A stretch of DNA of 64,000 bases. It comes from Mycolicibacterium sp. P9-22 (GTDB taxonomy: Bacteria > Actinomycetota > Actinomycetes > Mycobacteriales > Mycobacteriaceae). The translations under genes and the position numbers were made by a program. Within the stretch, counting starts at the first letter, position 1. Each line of letters begins with the position of its first letter. Shown here piece after piece: positions 1 through 8,121 of the stretch. The notes below the pieces were generated by a model. That model was not told the origin of the DNA. It saw only the letters and a program-made list of their open reading frames with translations, and ran no database searches. The DNA lies in assembly GCF_008329585.1 (NCBI RefSeq), contig NZ_NPKP01000006.1:124001-188000 (forward strand), in the 5' to 3' direction.

Positions 1-205
1 CCACGTGGTCGGCCCACAGCGGCGCCGCCAGGCAGAACAGCACGATCAAGATGAACAGCACGCCGAAGGCGATGCTGACCTTGTTGCGCCGCAGGCGAAG
101 CCACGCCAGATACCAGGGGCTTCGGCCTCTGATCAGCGCTGCGGGGACCCCCTCGGGAAGAACGGGATCCCCGGGCGCTTCGACGGCGTCAGTTGGGATG
201 GCCAT
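1..205 (-). CDS. ABC transporter permease, OppC/DppC family (5' end only)
   Basis: Reading leftwards from an ATG at 205, 68 codons are present before the window ends. The fragment has a short acidic/proline N-terminus, then RGRSPWYLAWLRLRRNK, then a hydrophobic segment that forms the first membrane helix. A basic amphipathic stretch directly before helix 1 is typical of the OppC_N region of peptide/nickel importer permeases. It starts 2 nt after the stop of the binding-protein gene at 208-1866, so the two are almost certainly co-transcribed. The substrate cannot be told from this fragment; a peptide is likely from the neighbour's family. Confidence 0.8.
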   Translation of the reverse strand, partial: MAIPTDAVEAPGDPVLPEGVPAALIRGRSPWYLAWLRLRRNKVSIAFGVLFILIVLFCLAAPLWADHV

Positions 206-207
206 GC

Positions 208-1866
208 CTACTTCAGGGCCAGCGCCGACCAGTCCTGATTGAACAGGAGATGATGGTAGGCATTGTCGAAGTCCATCCGCTCGGAGACGAACGTGCTGAA
301 TTGTTCGTTGCCGTACGGCGCCCATGCCGCCTGTTCCATATAGGCCTTGTCCAATGCCGCGTACTGCGCCTCGGTGTCACCATCGGTGAGCTGGTTGCGC
401 AACAGCTCGTCCATCTTGGCGTCCAGCTCCGGGTAGGACGCCCGGGAGAAGTTGTTGCCGTTGGTGGGCAGGATGGCATCGCTGTTGAGCAGCGGCCGGA
501 AGAAGTCATCCGGGTGCGGGAAGTCCTGGAACCAGTTGGCGAACCCGGTGTCGAGGTCTGGTGTCGACTGGTTGCCGATCGTGGTGAAGTACACGTCACC
601 GGCGATCACCTTCAGGGTGGCGTTGAAGCCCAGCTGGTTGAGCACGTCGTGGTAGTACTCACCGATGCGTTTGCGGTCGGGCTCGTCGTTGGTCCACACC
701 GTGATATCGCGATCGGCCGGATTGGCTTCGGCAAGCAGTGCTTTCGCCTTGTTCATATCGGGTCCCGGGTAGAGCTTGTACTCTTCGTATCCCGGCATGC
801 CCGGTGGCAGGACCTGCTGCGTGGGATGCATGCGGCCGCCGAACACCCGGTTGAGCGCCTCCGGGTCGATGGCGTAGTTGACCGCTTGGCGTACCCGCAC
901 ATCGTTGAACGGTGCGGTCTGGTTGTTCATCCAGAAGTAGTAGGTGTTGATCGACTCCTCCATCCGGAACCGCTCACCGAACCGCGTCTTCACTTCCTGG
1001 AGGCGGTCGGCGTCCGGCGGATCGACCATGAAGTCGATGGTGTTCTGCTCGACGCCGGTGACCTGAGCGCTGTTGCTCTTGTTCTGGGTCACGACGATCT
1101 TGTCGACGCCCGCGTCGGCGACCTCGGTGGCACCGGCATCCAGGACGCTCTGGAAGTTCGGGTTGCGCTCCATCGTCAAGGTCTGCGGTGCTTCGACACT
1201 CGTGATCATGAACGGACCGCTGGATGCGGGCGGATTGTTCGTGGCGTCGTCGGACAGCGGGGTACTGGGCGGCACGGGCGCCGCGAACGGCAGGCCCAGC
1301 ACGTTCTCGAAGGTGCCGTTGGGGGCGTCCAGCGTGATGGTGATATCACCGGTGGCATCGTCGGTGACGATCCCGGCGATAGTCTGGGCCGTCCCTTCCG
1401 CGTATTCGGGGGCGCCGACGATCCCGCTGTAGAAGACCGACCCGCCGGAGTCCGCCTTGAACAGCCGCTGGATGGCATAGGTGAAGTCCGAGGCCTTGAT
1501 CGGTGTGCCATCGGAGTACTTCATGTTCGACCGCAGCTTCAATTTGTAGGTCAAACCGTCCGGGGAGATCTCGGGCATGTCCTCGGCCAGGCCCGGCACC
1601 ACCGCGGTGCCCTCTTCGCCTTTCGCGTGCTTGTAGGTCAGCAGGGGCGTGTAGGTGTTGTACAGCACCTCCCAGCCTTCCACGGTGTAGGACAGCTGCG
1701 GGTCGATGTAATCCGGGAACGATGTCATCGAGATGTTGATTTCACCCCCGCCGCCCGACGCGCCGGAGCCTTCGTCGCCGCCACATGCGGCGACGCCGAA
1801 GACCGCGGCGACGGATACACAGGACAGGACGGTGGTCTTGCGCAGGGCTGTGCGCAGCTTGCTCAT
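208..1866 (-). CDS. ABC transporter substrate-binding lipoprotein, family 5 (peptide type)
   Basis: The 552-residue protein has a lipoprotein signal: basic n-region, hydrophobic core and a lipobox ending VAAC with the acylated Cys at residue 28. This is followed by a Gly/Ser-rich linker. The body looks like a family 5 extracellular solute-binding protein (DppA/OppA class), with the early segment on a YTPLLTYKHAKG-type loop, LKLRSNMKYSDGTPIKASDF and NDVRVRQAVNYAID. Such proteins capture peptides or nickel chelates outside the membrane and hand them to OppB/OppC-type permeases. The next gene downstream is such a permease. The family is secure and the ligand unknown. Confidence 0.9.
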   Translation of the reverse strand: MSKLRTALRKTTVLSCVSVAAVFGVAACGGDEGSGASGGGGEINISMTSFPDYIDPQLSYTVEGWEVLYNTYTPLLTYKHAKGEEGTAVVPGLAEDMPEISPDGLTYKLKLRSNMKYSDGTPIKASDFTYAIQRLFKADSGGSVFYSGIVGAPEYAEGTAQTIAGIVTDDATGDITITLDAPNGTFENVLGLPFAAPVPPSTPLSDDATNNPPASSGPFMITSVEAPQTLTMERNPNFQSVLDAGATEVADAGVDKIVVTQNKSNSAQVTGVEQNTIDFMVDPPDADRLQEVKTRFGERFRMEESINTYYFWMNNQTAPFNDVRVRQAVNYAIDPEALNRVFGGRMHPTQQVLPPGMPGYEEYKLYPGPDMNKAKALLAEANPADRDITVWTNDEPDRKRIGEYYHDVLNQLGFNATLKVIAGDVYFTTIGNQSTPDLDTGFANWFQDFPHPDDFFRPLLNSDAILPTNGNNFSRASYPELDAKMDELLRNQLTDGDTEAQYAALDKAYMEQAAWAPYGNEQFSTFVSERMDFDNAYHHLLFNQDWSALALK

Positions 1867-2050
1867 TGGGCTCCCTAGGTTCGCGGCTCGGGCGAGTCCC
1901 GTCCACGTTTACGCTTCTAAAGCGATCCGGGTTGCCATCTTGGCCGGAAATCTATGAGCGCGCAGCACAACGAACGTAAATTTTCTGGTCTCTCAGGGAA
2001 CTGACAGGAAACATTCCTGTAATCGTCGTATGTTCGCGTGCTCGGGGCCT

Positions 2051-3700
2051 TCAGGGCGTGATCAGGATTCCGTCGTCGGACGCGGCCTTGAGCAACTGCT
2101 GGATGGTCAGTTCGCCGTAGCCGATGTGGACCGTGCCGCGCCGTGTCCCGAGCCAGGGCACCACACCGGGGTCGGGATCGACATCGAGGTGATACGCCTG
2201 CACGCCCATCAAGTGGTATTGAAAGAAGTTGCCGAGAAAGTCGACCGCGAACACCAGGCTGCCGATCAGGCTCTTGCCCCACATCGCGGCGGCATTACGC
2301 ATCGGGTTCATGGCCTCGACGTCGCCGATCAACACGACCGGCCCATAGTGCGGTTTGGTGCCACCACCGGGCACATACGCGGGGAAGAACGGTTGCAGCC
2401 CAGGCAGATCGGTGGCCATGAAGGCGACGGGGCTGCCGTACTGGGCGACGTTGACAAAATTCGAGTCGGCACCGTTTCCGGCAACCGTGGTGTTGAGCCC
2501 GGGCGATTCGAAGCCGATCCCGGCCAGGCCGGTCTGCTGCGCGACGAACTGTGCCTCCCAGCCGCCCAGCGAGTGACCGGTGACGAATACATCGTCGGCC
2601 GCATAGCCCTGCAGTGCCGCCTCGTCCTGCACCCGCCGCGCGAACCGCAACGCATCGTAGAAGGCCAACGGGGTTGTGCCGGTGAGGATCACCTGCATAT
2701 CGGCGGCGAGCTGGGCGAGCGTGATCAGCGGGTTCACCAACAGGTTCGTCCCGCCGGTGGTGCCCTGATAGGCGATGATGACCTGACCCTGCGGCGTCAC
2801 CCACGCCTTTCCGGACATGCCGGAAAAGATGTTGGTCGACGTCAGTTGGAATCCGTTGGCAGTCAAGGGCACCAGACCGCCCGGAGCAGTGCCCCAGCCG
2901 TAAGCGGCCGTCGACGCGTTGAGGAACTGCGCCACCGTCGGGGTCGGGCGGTCGGTCGGACCGGTGTAGGTCATGGTGGGCAGTACCGGCTGTATGGTCG
3001 GCGTCCGGTGCAGCCCGCCGAGGCGTTCCAGTTCGCGGAAGGCGCCGAACAGCAGGTCGTTGATCGGCGCGATGTTGAACGGGCTGCGCGGGCCGCTCGC
3101 GCCGGCGGTGAAGTCTAGGAACTGCAGCACCGCGTTGATGATGCGTCCGGGCAGCTCGAGCACCGTCGCGATCGGGGACAGCGGTTTCGGCGGCGTGGGC
3201 GTGGTCACCACGACAGCCGACGGGGCGACAGCACCGACCACATTCGGTGCCGCGGTTCGCGCGGCGACCGTGGGCTGCACCGGCGGCGGCGTGGGGGCCT
3301 CGATGGTCAGCACTGCCGAGGGAGCGCCGTTGGTCACGGTTCGCGAGGTGCGGACCGACCGCTCGACCCGGCGGGTGGCGAGTGGCTCGTCGCGGTCCAG
3401 TCGCGTCTCGATGCCGGCGCGCCTGGGGGTGGTTTTCGGTTCTTTGACCGAAAGGCCGGACGTGTCATCGGCCGGGTCGGTGTCCTTCGGTTCCGGCTGT
3501 TCCGCCTCGGCCTGTTCCTTGGGCTCGTCGGACGGGTTCGGCTTGCTCGCGGGACCCGACTCGCTGGACGTCGACGTCGAGCCCGTGTCATCGGCCCATG
3601 CCACTCCGTGCCCGGGCGCGATGACCAGGCCGGCACTGACCAGCACCGCCGCCACACCGAAACGCAGCGAACTGCCCTTGGCACGCTCCGCAGACTGCAT
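2051..3700 (-). CDS. Secreted lipase-like alpha/beta hydrolase
   Basis: A 549-residue exported protein. A Sec signal (RFGVAAVLVSAGLVIAPGHG, then AWA-DD) is followed by about 150 residues of low-complexity Ser/Pro/Glu/Lys sequence and a hydrolase domain. The domain carries GHSLGGWEAQ, the nucleophile elbow of class-3-type lipases (Ser near residue 377). An upstream in-frame ATG at 3727 exists. ATG 3700 is preferred because a G-rich ribosome-binding sequence precedes it and the signal peptide then has normal length. It is probably a surface-exposed lipase or esterase anchored or spaced by the disordered N-terminal arm. The substrate is unknown, and catalytic Asp/His were not assigned. Confidence 0.75.
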   Translation of the reverse strand: MQSAERAKGSSLRFGVAAVLVSAGLVIAPGHGVAWADDTGSTSTSSESGPASKPNPSDEPKEQAEAEQPEPKDTDPADDTSGLSVKEPKTTPRRAGIETRLDRDEPLATRRVERSVRTSRTVTNGAPSAVLTIEAPTPPPVQPTVAARTAAPNVVGAVAPSAVVVTTPTPPKPLSPIATVLELPGRIINAVLQFLDFTAGASGPRSPFNIAPINDLLFGAFRELERLGGLHRTPTIQPVLPTMTYTGPTDRPTPTVAQFLNASTAAYGWGTAPGGLVPLTANGFQLTSTNIFSGMSGKAWVTPQGQVIIAYQGTTGGTNLLVNPLITLAQLAADMQVILTGTTPLAFYDALRFARRVQDEAALQGYAADDVFVTGHSLGGWEAQFVAQQTGLAGIGFESPGLNTTVAGNGADSNFVNVAQYGSPVAFMATDLPGLQPFFPAYVPGGGTKPHYGPVVLIGDVEAMNPMRNAAAMWGKSLIGSLVFAVDFLGNFFQYHLMGVQAYHLDVDPDPGVVPWLGTRRGTVHIGYGELTIQQLLKAASDDGILITP

Positions 3701-3795
3701 CGCCGACCCCCTACGCCCTGACAACATGCGATGTCATGTGGAGGCTAGGCCACCGCGCGCTGCGGCAATGCCATTTTGGTCAATTGACCGGCGTA

Positions 3796-5199
3796 TCAGC
3801 CGTTCAGCGCGCTCGGTCGCCACATCAGCGCGCCGATCAGCAGACCGGCGAACGGCACCGCCGCCAGGATGGTGCTGAGCGTGGCGCTGCCACCGGTGAC
3901 GAGGGTGAAATTGGACAGCACCAGCCACAGGCTGGCGAGCAGACCCAACACGGCCAGCACCGGAGCGATCCTCGTGTGCCAGATCCGGCCGCCGCCGAGG
4001 TCGCGGTTCTTCAGGAAGAAGACCAGCACCGCCACCGACGTGGTGAGCATCAACAGCACCATACCGACCGTGGCGACACCCGCCATCGAACCGAAAACAC
4101 CGACCAGCGGGTCGATTCCGAGGACCGCCAGGATTGCGACGATGATGGTCGCCGTCACGGTCTGCACCACCGAGGAAAAGGCCGGCGACTCATGGCTGTC
4201 GTGCACCGACCCGAGGCGGGCCGGCAGCAGGCCCTTGCGGGACAACACGAACTGGTACCGAGCAATCACATTGTGGAAGGACAGCACACAGGCGAAAAGG
4301 CTTGTCAGCAGCAGGATATTGACAATGTCGCGGCCGATCCGCCCGAGCGTGGTATCGGTGGTGTCGAGCAACATGTTGCCCTCGCCGTCGAGTGTCTGCT
4401 GCGCGGTGGCCGCCACCAGATCGGGCCCGATCGCGACCACGAAGGCCCATACGGTCAGCGTGTAGAAGGCGCCGATGAGGATGACGGCGGCATAGGTGGC
4501 GCGCGGGATGGTCCGTTCGGGCTCGCGGGCCTCGTCGCGGAAGACCGCGGTCGCCTCGAATCCGATGAAGCCGGTGAGCGCGAAGAGGATGGCGATGCCG
4601 ATGGTGCCCTGGCTGAACACATCCGGAGCGAAGGAGGCAAAGGTGATCCCCGCCGGGCCGGGGTCGGCAATCATCGCCAGGTCCAGGATCACCACGATGC
4701 CGATCTCCAGGGCCAGCGCGACCCCGAGCACCTTGGCGCTCAGTCCGATGTGTCGGTAGCCGAGCACCGCCACGATCGCCAGAATCGCAAAGGAGTAGAC
4801 CGGCCACGGGATGACCGGACCGTTGTAGAACGCGACTGTGTCACCGATGGCCCAGCCGATGTAACCGTAGATACCCACTTGGATGGCGGTGTAGGCGATG
4901 AGCGCGACCACCGCGATCCCCCTGCCCATCCGCTCGCCGAGACCGACTGTCACATAGGAGAAGAACGCGCCGGCCTCGGGAACGTGCGGTGTCATCGTCA
5001 CGAAGCCGACGCTGAAGACCAGCAGCACCAGTGAAGCGATCAGGAAACCGACCGGCGCGCCGGCGCCGTTGCCCAGCCCCATCGCCAGCGGCATGTTGCC
5101 GCCGATGACGGTCAGCGGGGCCGCCGCCGCGACGACCATGAAGACGATGCCGACGGGCCCGAGTCGCCCGGACAGACGCTTATTTTCGGTGGTGGTCAT
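3796..5199 (-). CDS. APC-family amino acid permease
   Basis: A 467-residue polytopic membrane protein with about 12 hydrophobic segments. The N-terminal region LGPVGIVFMVVAAAAPLTVIGG resembles the TM1 substrate-binding hairpin of APC-superfamily transporters, and the GFIGFEATAVFRDEAREPERTIPRA loop is characteristic of the family. The ATG at 5199 overlaps the stop of the upstream P1 peptidase in an ATGA junction, so the two are translationally coupled. The open frame runs further upstream to 5811, but that part is a shadow of the peptidase. It probably imports an amino acid or amine released by, or related to, the peptidase substrate. Confidence 0.88.
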   Translation of the reverse strand: MTTTENKRLSGRLGPVGIVFMVVAAAAPLTVIGGNMPLAMGLGNGAGAPVGFLIASLVLLVFSVGFVTMTPHVPEAGAFFSYVTVGLGERMGRGIAVVALIAYTAIQVGIYGYIGWAIGDTVAFYNGPVIPWPVYSFAILAIVAVLGYRHIGLSAKVLGVALALEIGIVVILDLAMIADPGPAGITFASFAPDVFSQGTIGIAILFALTGFIGFEATAVFRDEAREPERTIPRATYAAVILIGAFYTLTVWAFVVAIGPDLVAATAQQTLDGEGNMLLDTTDTTLGRIGRDIVNILLLTSLFACVLSFHNVIARYQFVLSRKGLLPARLGSVHDSHESPAFSSVVQTVTATIIVAILAVLGIDPLVGVFGSMAGVATVGMVLLMLTTSVAVLVFFLKNRDLGGGRIWHTRIAPVLAVLGLLASLWLVLSNFTLVTGGSATLSTILAAVPFAGLLIGALMWRPSALNG

Positions 5200-6254
5200 C
5201 TGTTCTCCTGGAGGGCCGACGTGAGCAGGGCGTGGTCGATGGCGTGCACGGTGTATCCCCGGTAGCCGGTGACGGTTTCGGCGGCCACCATGGCGTTGAC
5301 GATGGCTTCTTCGGTGGCCTCGATGGTCAGGTCGAACAGCAGGTCCATCTGCTGCGGACCGACCATGCGCAGCGGGATCTCGGGCCGGACCTCGGCGACG
5401 TTCTCGACCACCCCATAGGGCGGGATGCCGCGGTTGCCGGTGGCGAACGCGAGCATCAGGTCGCCGCTGTACTGTTCCCCGGTGCCGCCGAGCCGCCCGA
5501 CGGCCAGCGCCGCGCGCTGGGCCAGGCGCTGACACTGATGGGGCAGCAGCGGCGCGTCGGTGGCGACGATGACAATGATCGACCCCGATCCCGGGGCGTA
5601 CCCGGGCGGATAGGCCGGCAGCGGGACCGTCGGCTGCGTAATGGATGTCCCGTTGATCCGAAGCCGTTCGCGGCGGCCGTGATTGGCCTGCACCAGCACG
5701 CCGACGGTGTAGCCACGCACCCGCGACGCGGTGCCGATACCGCCCTTGAACTGATGGCAGATCATCCCGGTTCCGCCGCCGACATTGCCCTCGGCGACGG
5801 GGCCGCCGCAAGCCGATGCCAGTGCCGCGCCGACGTGTTCGGGACGCACGTGAAAACCGTTGATATCGTTGAGGAATCCGTCATAGGTCTCCCCCACCAC
5901 CGGCAACGACCAGTAGACGCCGTCACCGCGCACGCGCACCTGTTCGGCCACCAGGCTGTCGCGCACCACGCCGACACTGTGGGTGTTGGTGAGCCCGATC
6001 GCGGTGGTGAGTTCGCCGGATTCGCGGATCCACTCCAGACCGGTCAGCTCACCGCTGCCGTTGAGGACATGGGAGCCGGCAAAGACCGGTTCGGTCCAGA
6101 TGTCGTCGTGCGGGACGACGACGGTCACTCCGGTGTTGACGCCGTCGCCCTGCAGGGTGGTGTGGCCGACCTGCACCCCCGGCACGTCGGTGATGGCGTT
6201 GTGGGGTCCGGTGGGGTGTTCACCGATGACCACGCCGAGATCTCTGGCACGCAT
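5196..6254 (-). CDS. P1/DmpA-family (S58) self-processing aminopeptidase
   Basis: 352 residues, normal for the DmpA/P1 family (L-aminopeptidase D-esterase). The N-terminus ITDVPGVQVGHTT is the family signature. The autocleavage region is visible as GSGSIIVIVATDAPLLP, with Ser225 the probable N-terminal nucleophile after intramolecular cleavage, and GGTGMICHQFKGGIGT forms the central loop. Family members hydrolyse N-terminal residues from peptides, amides or esters, or cyclic amides. The gene is first in an operon with an APC permease (4-nt overlap) and is divergent from a TetR gene. This suggests an inducible scavenging unit for a small peptide or amide. Confidence 0.88.
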   Translation of the reverse strand: MRARDLGVVIGEHPTGPHNAITDVPGVQVGHTTLQGDGVNTGVTVVVPHDDIWTEPVFAGSHVLNGSGELTGLEWIRESGELTTAIGLTNTHSVGVVRDSLVAEQVRVRGDGVYWSLPVVGETYDGFLNDINGFHVRPEHVGAALASACGGPVAEGNVGGGTGMICHQFKGGIGTASRVRGYTVGVLVQANHGRRERLRINGTSITQPTVPLPAYPPGYAPGSGSIIVIVATDAPLLPHQCQRLAQRAALAVGRLGGTGEQYSGDLMLAFATGNRGIPPYGVVENVAEVRPEIPLRMVGPQQMDLLFDLTIEATEEAIVNAMVAAETVTGYRGYTVHAIDHALLTSALQENR

Positions 6255-6273
6255 TGGTTTCTTTTCGTTCGCG

Positions 6274-6300
6274 AGTTATTTTCCTACTTGGAAAAGAACT
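6274..6300. promoter_or_regulatory. Near-perfect inverted repeat, candidate TetR operator
   Basis: Arms AGTTATTTTCC (6274-6284) and GGAAAAGAACT (6290-6300) are separated by TACTT and match at 10 of 11 positions. The repeat lies between the divergent starts of the P1-peptidase operon (6254) and the TetR gene (6348). It is AT-rich against a GC-rich background. Size, symmetry and position are those expected for the operator of the adjacent TetR repressor. A match to a known regulator's motif is not claimed. Confidence 0.75.
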
Positions 6301-6347
6301 ATGCGCCCGAGTGCTCCTCCGCGCAACAGAAACGGCAAAATAGGGTG

Positions 6348-6959
6348 ATGGCGCGACCGAACCGGCAAGAAGAGCGACGTGGCGAGATCCTGGACGCCGC
6401 CATCGCCGTCATCGAGCGCCACGACCTGGCCTCACTCAAACTCGCCGATGTCGCCGCCGAGCTCGGTCTGACCACCAATGCGCTGCGGTATTACTTCAAG
6501 GACATGACCGACCTGCTGTCCGAACTCGCGCTCAGATCGGATGTCCGGTTCTATGACGAGCGCCTGCAGATCGGCTCCCGGACCGACGACGCGGGCACCC
6601 AGCTCGCGTTGACCATGGCAGCCGGCCTGCCGTCCGGCCCCGAGGACGCCGAATGGCGCGCCATCTGGCGCGCGGTGCTGGCCGCCGGGTTCGAACTCGA
6701 TCAGCGCCGCGATGTGCAGGCCATCTATCACCGCCAGGTCGACCTCTACCGCGACCTGCTCACGCGGGGCGCACAGGCCGGCGCGTTCCGGCTGAACTCC
6801 CCCGCTCGCGATATCGCCATGACGTTGATGTCGATGGAGGACTACTTCGGCTATCGCATCGTGGCCCGCGACCCGGCGCTGGACCGCCGGACGGCACTAC
6901 GGCTGATGCGCGAATACGCCAGGCTGGCCACCGGGGCCACCCTTCCCGAGACCGTGTGA
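6348..6959 (+). CDS. TetR-family transcriptional regulator
   Basis: 203 residues. The N-terminal helix-turn-helix is clear: RRGEILDAAIAVIERHDLASLKLADVAAELGL is a typical TetR helix 1-2 region and TTNALRYYFKDMTDLLSELA is the recognition and linker region. The C-terminal ligand domain is unremarkable. ATG 6348 gives the usual short arm before the HTH. The gene is divergent from the P1-peptidase/APC-permease operon with a strong palindrome between, so it probably represses that operon and itself in response to the imported or hydrolysed compound. Confidence 0.88.
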   Translation: MARPNRQEERRGEILDAAIAVIERHDLASLKLADVAAELGLTTNALRYYFKDMTDLLSELALRSDVRFYDERLQIGSRTDDAGTQLALTMAAGLPSGPEDAEWRAIWRAVLAAGFELDQRRDVQAIYHRQVDLYRDLLTRGAQAGAFRLNSPARDIAMTLMSMEDYFGYRIVARDPALDRRTALRLMREYARLATGATLPETV

Positions 6960-7055
6960 TCCTTCGCTTCGAAGAGGTTTAGCGGCCCGACCCGCAGGCA
7001 ATGCAATGGCCCATGGGGCGGTGAACCGCCGAGTGTCCAGCGATGGGATCTTCGC

Positions 7056-7469
7056 ATGACAAACGTTGAGACGAAGCCGGCCGAACAGGCTTCGATACCC
7101 GAATTGATAGACCGGCTGACCGCTCAGACATCGCGTCTGGTGCGCGACGAAATTCAACTGGCACAGAAAGAGTTTCAGCTGGCCGCAAAACGCACCGGCG
7201 TGGGCGCCGGGCTGTTCAGCACAGCGGGCCTGCTCGCCTTCGTCGGCCTGCTGGCGGTGGTCACGGCCGCGATCGCGGCACTGGCCCTGGTGTTACCGGT
7301 GTGGGCCGCCGCAGCCATCGTCGCTGCGGTGCTGTTGACCGCTGCCGCCATCGCCGCGGTCGTCGGCAAGAAGCAGGTCGAGCAGGCTCCGGTGGCCGCG
7401 CAGGAAGTGGTCTCCAGTGTCACCGAGGACATCAATACCGTGAAGGAAGCGCGCCATGGCCGGAACTGA
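7056..7469 (+). CDS. Small membrane protein, DUF1469 / phage-holin-3_6 family
   Basis: 137 residues. The N-terminal half is amphipathic (IPELIDRLTAQTSRLVRDEIQLAQKEFQ), the hallmark of the DUF1469 (Phage_holin_3_6) family. Two hydrophobic segments follow at about residues 50-75 and 80-105, then a polar tail. Despite the family name there is no phage context: members are widespread chromosomal actinobacterial proteins, often beside DUF3618 proteins as here. The next gene starts 14 nt before this stop, so the three genes 7056-8084 form a translationally coupled operon. Biochemical function is not known; an envelope or stress role is inferred. Confidence 0.82.
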   Translation: MTNVETKPAEQASIPELIDRLTAQTSRLVRDEIQLAQKEFQLAAKRTGVGAGLFSTAGLLAFVGLLAVVTAAIAALALVLPVWAAAAIVAAVLLTAAAIAAVVGKKQVEQAPVAAQEVVSSVTEDINTVKEARHGRN

Positions 7470-7794
7470 TGACCGACCGGAGCCTACGCACGGCCCGAGT
7501 GTGGAAGAGATCAGCGAGGATATCGAACGCACCCGGCAGGAAGTCGGCGAGACGGTCTCAGCGCTGACCGACAAGCTCGACGTGAAGGGGCGCGCGCAAG
7601 CCAAGGTGGCGGACACCAAGGAACGCGTCACCGACGCTGCCGAGACCGCACGCCACGATGTCGTCCATGCCGTCACCGACAACGAGGGGGCGATCAAACC
7701 GGGTTTGTCCGCCGCCGCCACCGTGGTGGCGACCGCCGCCATCCTGCTGGGCGTCATCGTCTGGCGCCGCCGCCGTCAGGGAGACAAGCGATGA
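7456..7794 (+). CDS. DUF3618-family membrane-associated protein
   Basis: 112 residues. SVEEISEDIERTRQEVGETVSAL is the DUF3618 signature: a charged helix with the ERTRxxxxxTV pattern. A long polar coiled-coil-prone helix follows, then one transmembrane segment near the C-terminus (AAATVVATAAILLGVIVWRR) ending in a basic RRRRQ tail. The topology suggests a cytoplasmic helix tethered to the membrane. It overlaps the gene before it by 14 nt and the next by 4 nt (ATGA). Function is unknown; the constant partnership with DUF1469 proteins suggests that they act together. Confidence 0.82.
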   Translation: MAGTDDRPEPTHGPSVEEISEDIERTRQEVGETVSALTDKLDVKGRAQAKVADTKERVTDAAETARHDVVHAVTDNEGAIKPGLSAAATVVATAAILLGVIVWRRRRQGDKR

Positions 7795-8084
7795 CCACCT
7801 ACAAGCCGAGCTTGACGGCGAAGTTGATGTACCGCCCCGTCGGGCTTGCCAGCTCGCTCGCCGGCGGGTTGGTCGCCGGCGCGATCTTCAAACAGATCTG
7901 GAAACGGGCCGCCGACGGTGATCATCCCGATCCACCGTCGGCACTGGATCGCGACTACTCCTTCAAACAGGTGGTGCTGGCGGCCGCGCTTCAGGGTCTG
8001 ATCTTCTCCGTCGTCAAGACGGTGATCGACCGCCAGGGCGCAAAGACTTTCGCCCGCTGGACAGGTGAATGGCCAGGGGAGTAG
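7791..8084 (+). CDS. DUF4235-family membrane protein
   Basis: 97 residues. The segments KLMYRPVGLASSLAGGLVAGAIFKQIWK and FKQVVLAAALQGLIFSVVKTVIDRQG match the two-helix layout of DUF4235, a small actinobacterial inner-membrane family. It starts in an ATGA overlap with the DUF3618 gene and is last in the three-gene operon. The SigF-like promoter of the following gene begins right at this gene's end. No catalytic residues are evident, and function is unknown. Confidence 0.8.
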   Translation: MTTYKPSLTAKLMYRPVGLASSLAGGLVAGAIFKQIWKRAADGDHPDPPSALDRDYSFKQVVLAAALQGLIFSVVKTVIDRQGAKTFARWTGEWPGE

Positions 8085-8086
8085 AC

Positions 8087-8111
8087 GTTTCCGCTGCTCC
8101 CGGACGGGTAT
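8087..8111 (+). promoter_or_regulatory. SigF-type promoter (GTTT-N15-GGGTAT)
   Basis: GTTT at 8087-8090 and GGGTAT at 8106-8111 with a 15-nt spacer match the published mycobacterial SigF consensus (GTTT-N15-17-GGGTA). The GTG start of the haem-oxygenase-like gene is at 8122, only 10 nt after the -10 element. Initiation would therefore fall 3-5 nt before the start codon, and the mRNA would be leaderless or nearly so. Confidence 0.72.
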
Positions 8112-8121
8112 ACCTCACCGC

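Noticed and set aside
193..1878. 561-codon plus-strand open frame over the binding-protein gene
   Set aside because: It is a mirror of the minus-strand lipoprotein gene; high GC keeps several frames open and it has no family signature.
3736..5034. 432-codon plus-strand frame rich in His, Arg, Asp and Gln
   Set aside because: Composition and position show it to be a shadow of the APC permease.
7056..7469. Prophage remnant suggested by the holin-family name
   Set aside because: No lysin, capsid, integrase or attachment site nearby; DUF1469 proteins are ordinary chromosomal proteins.
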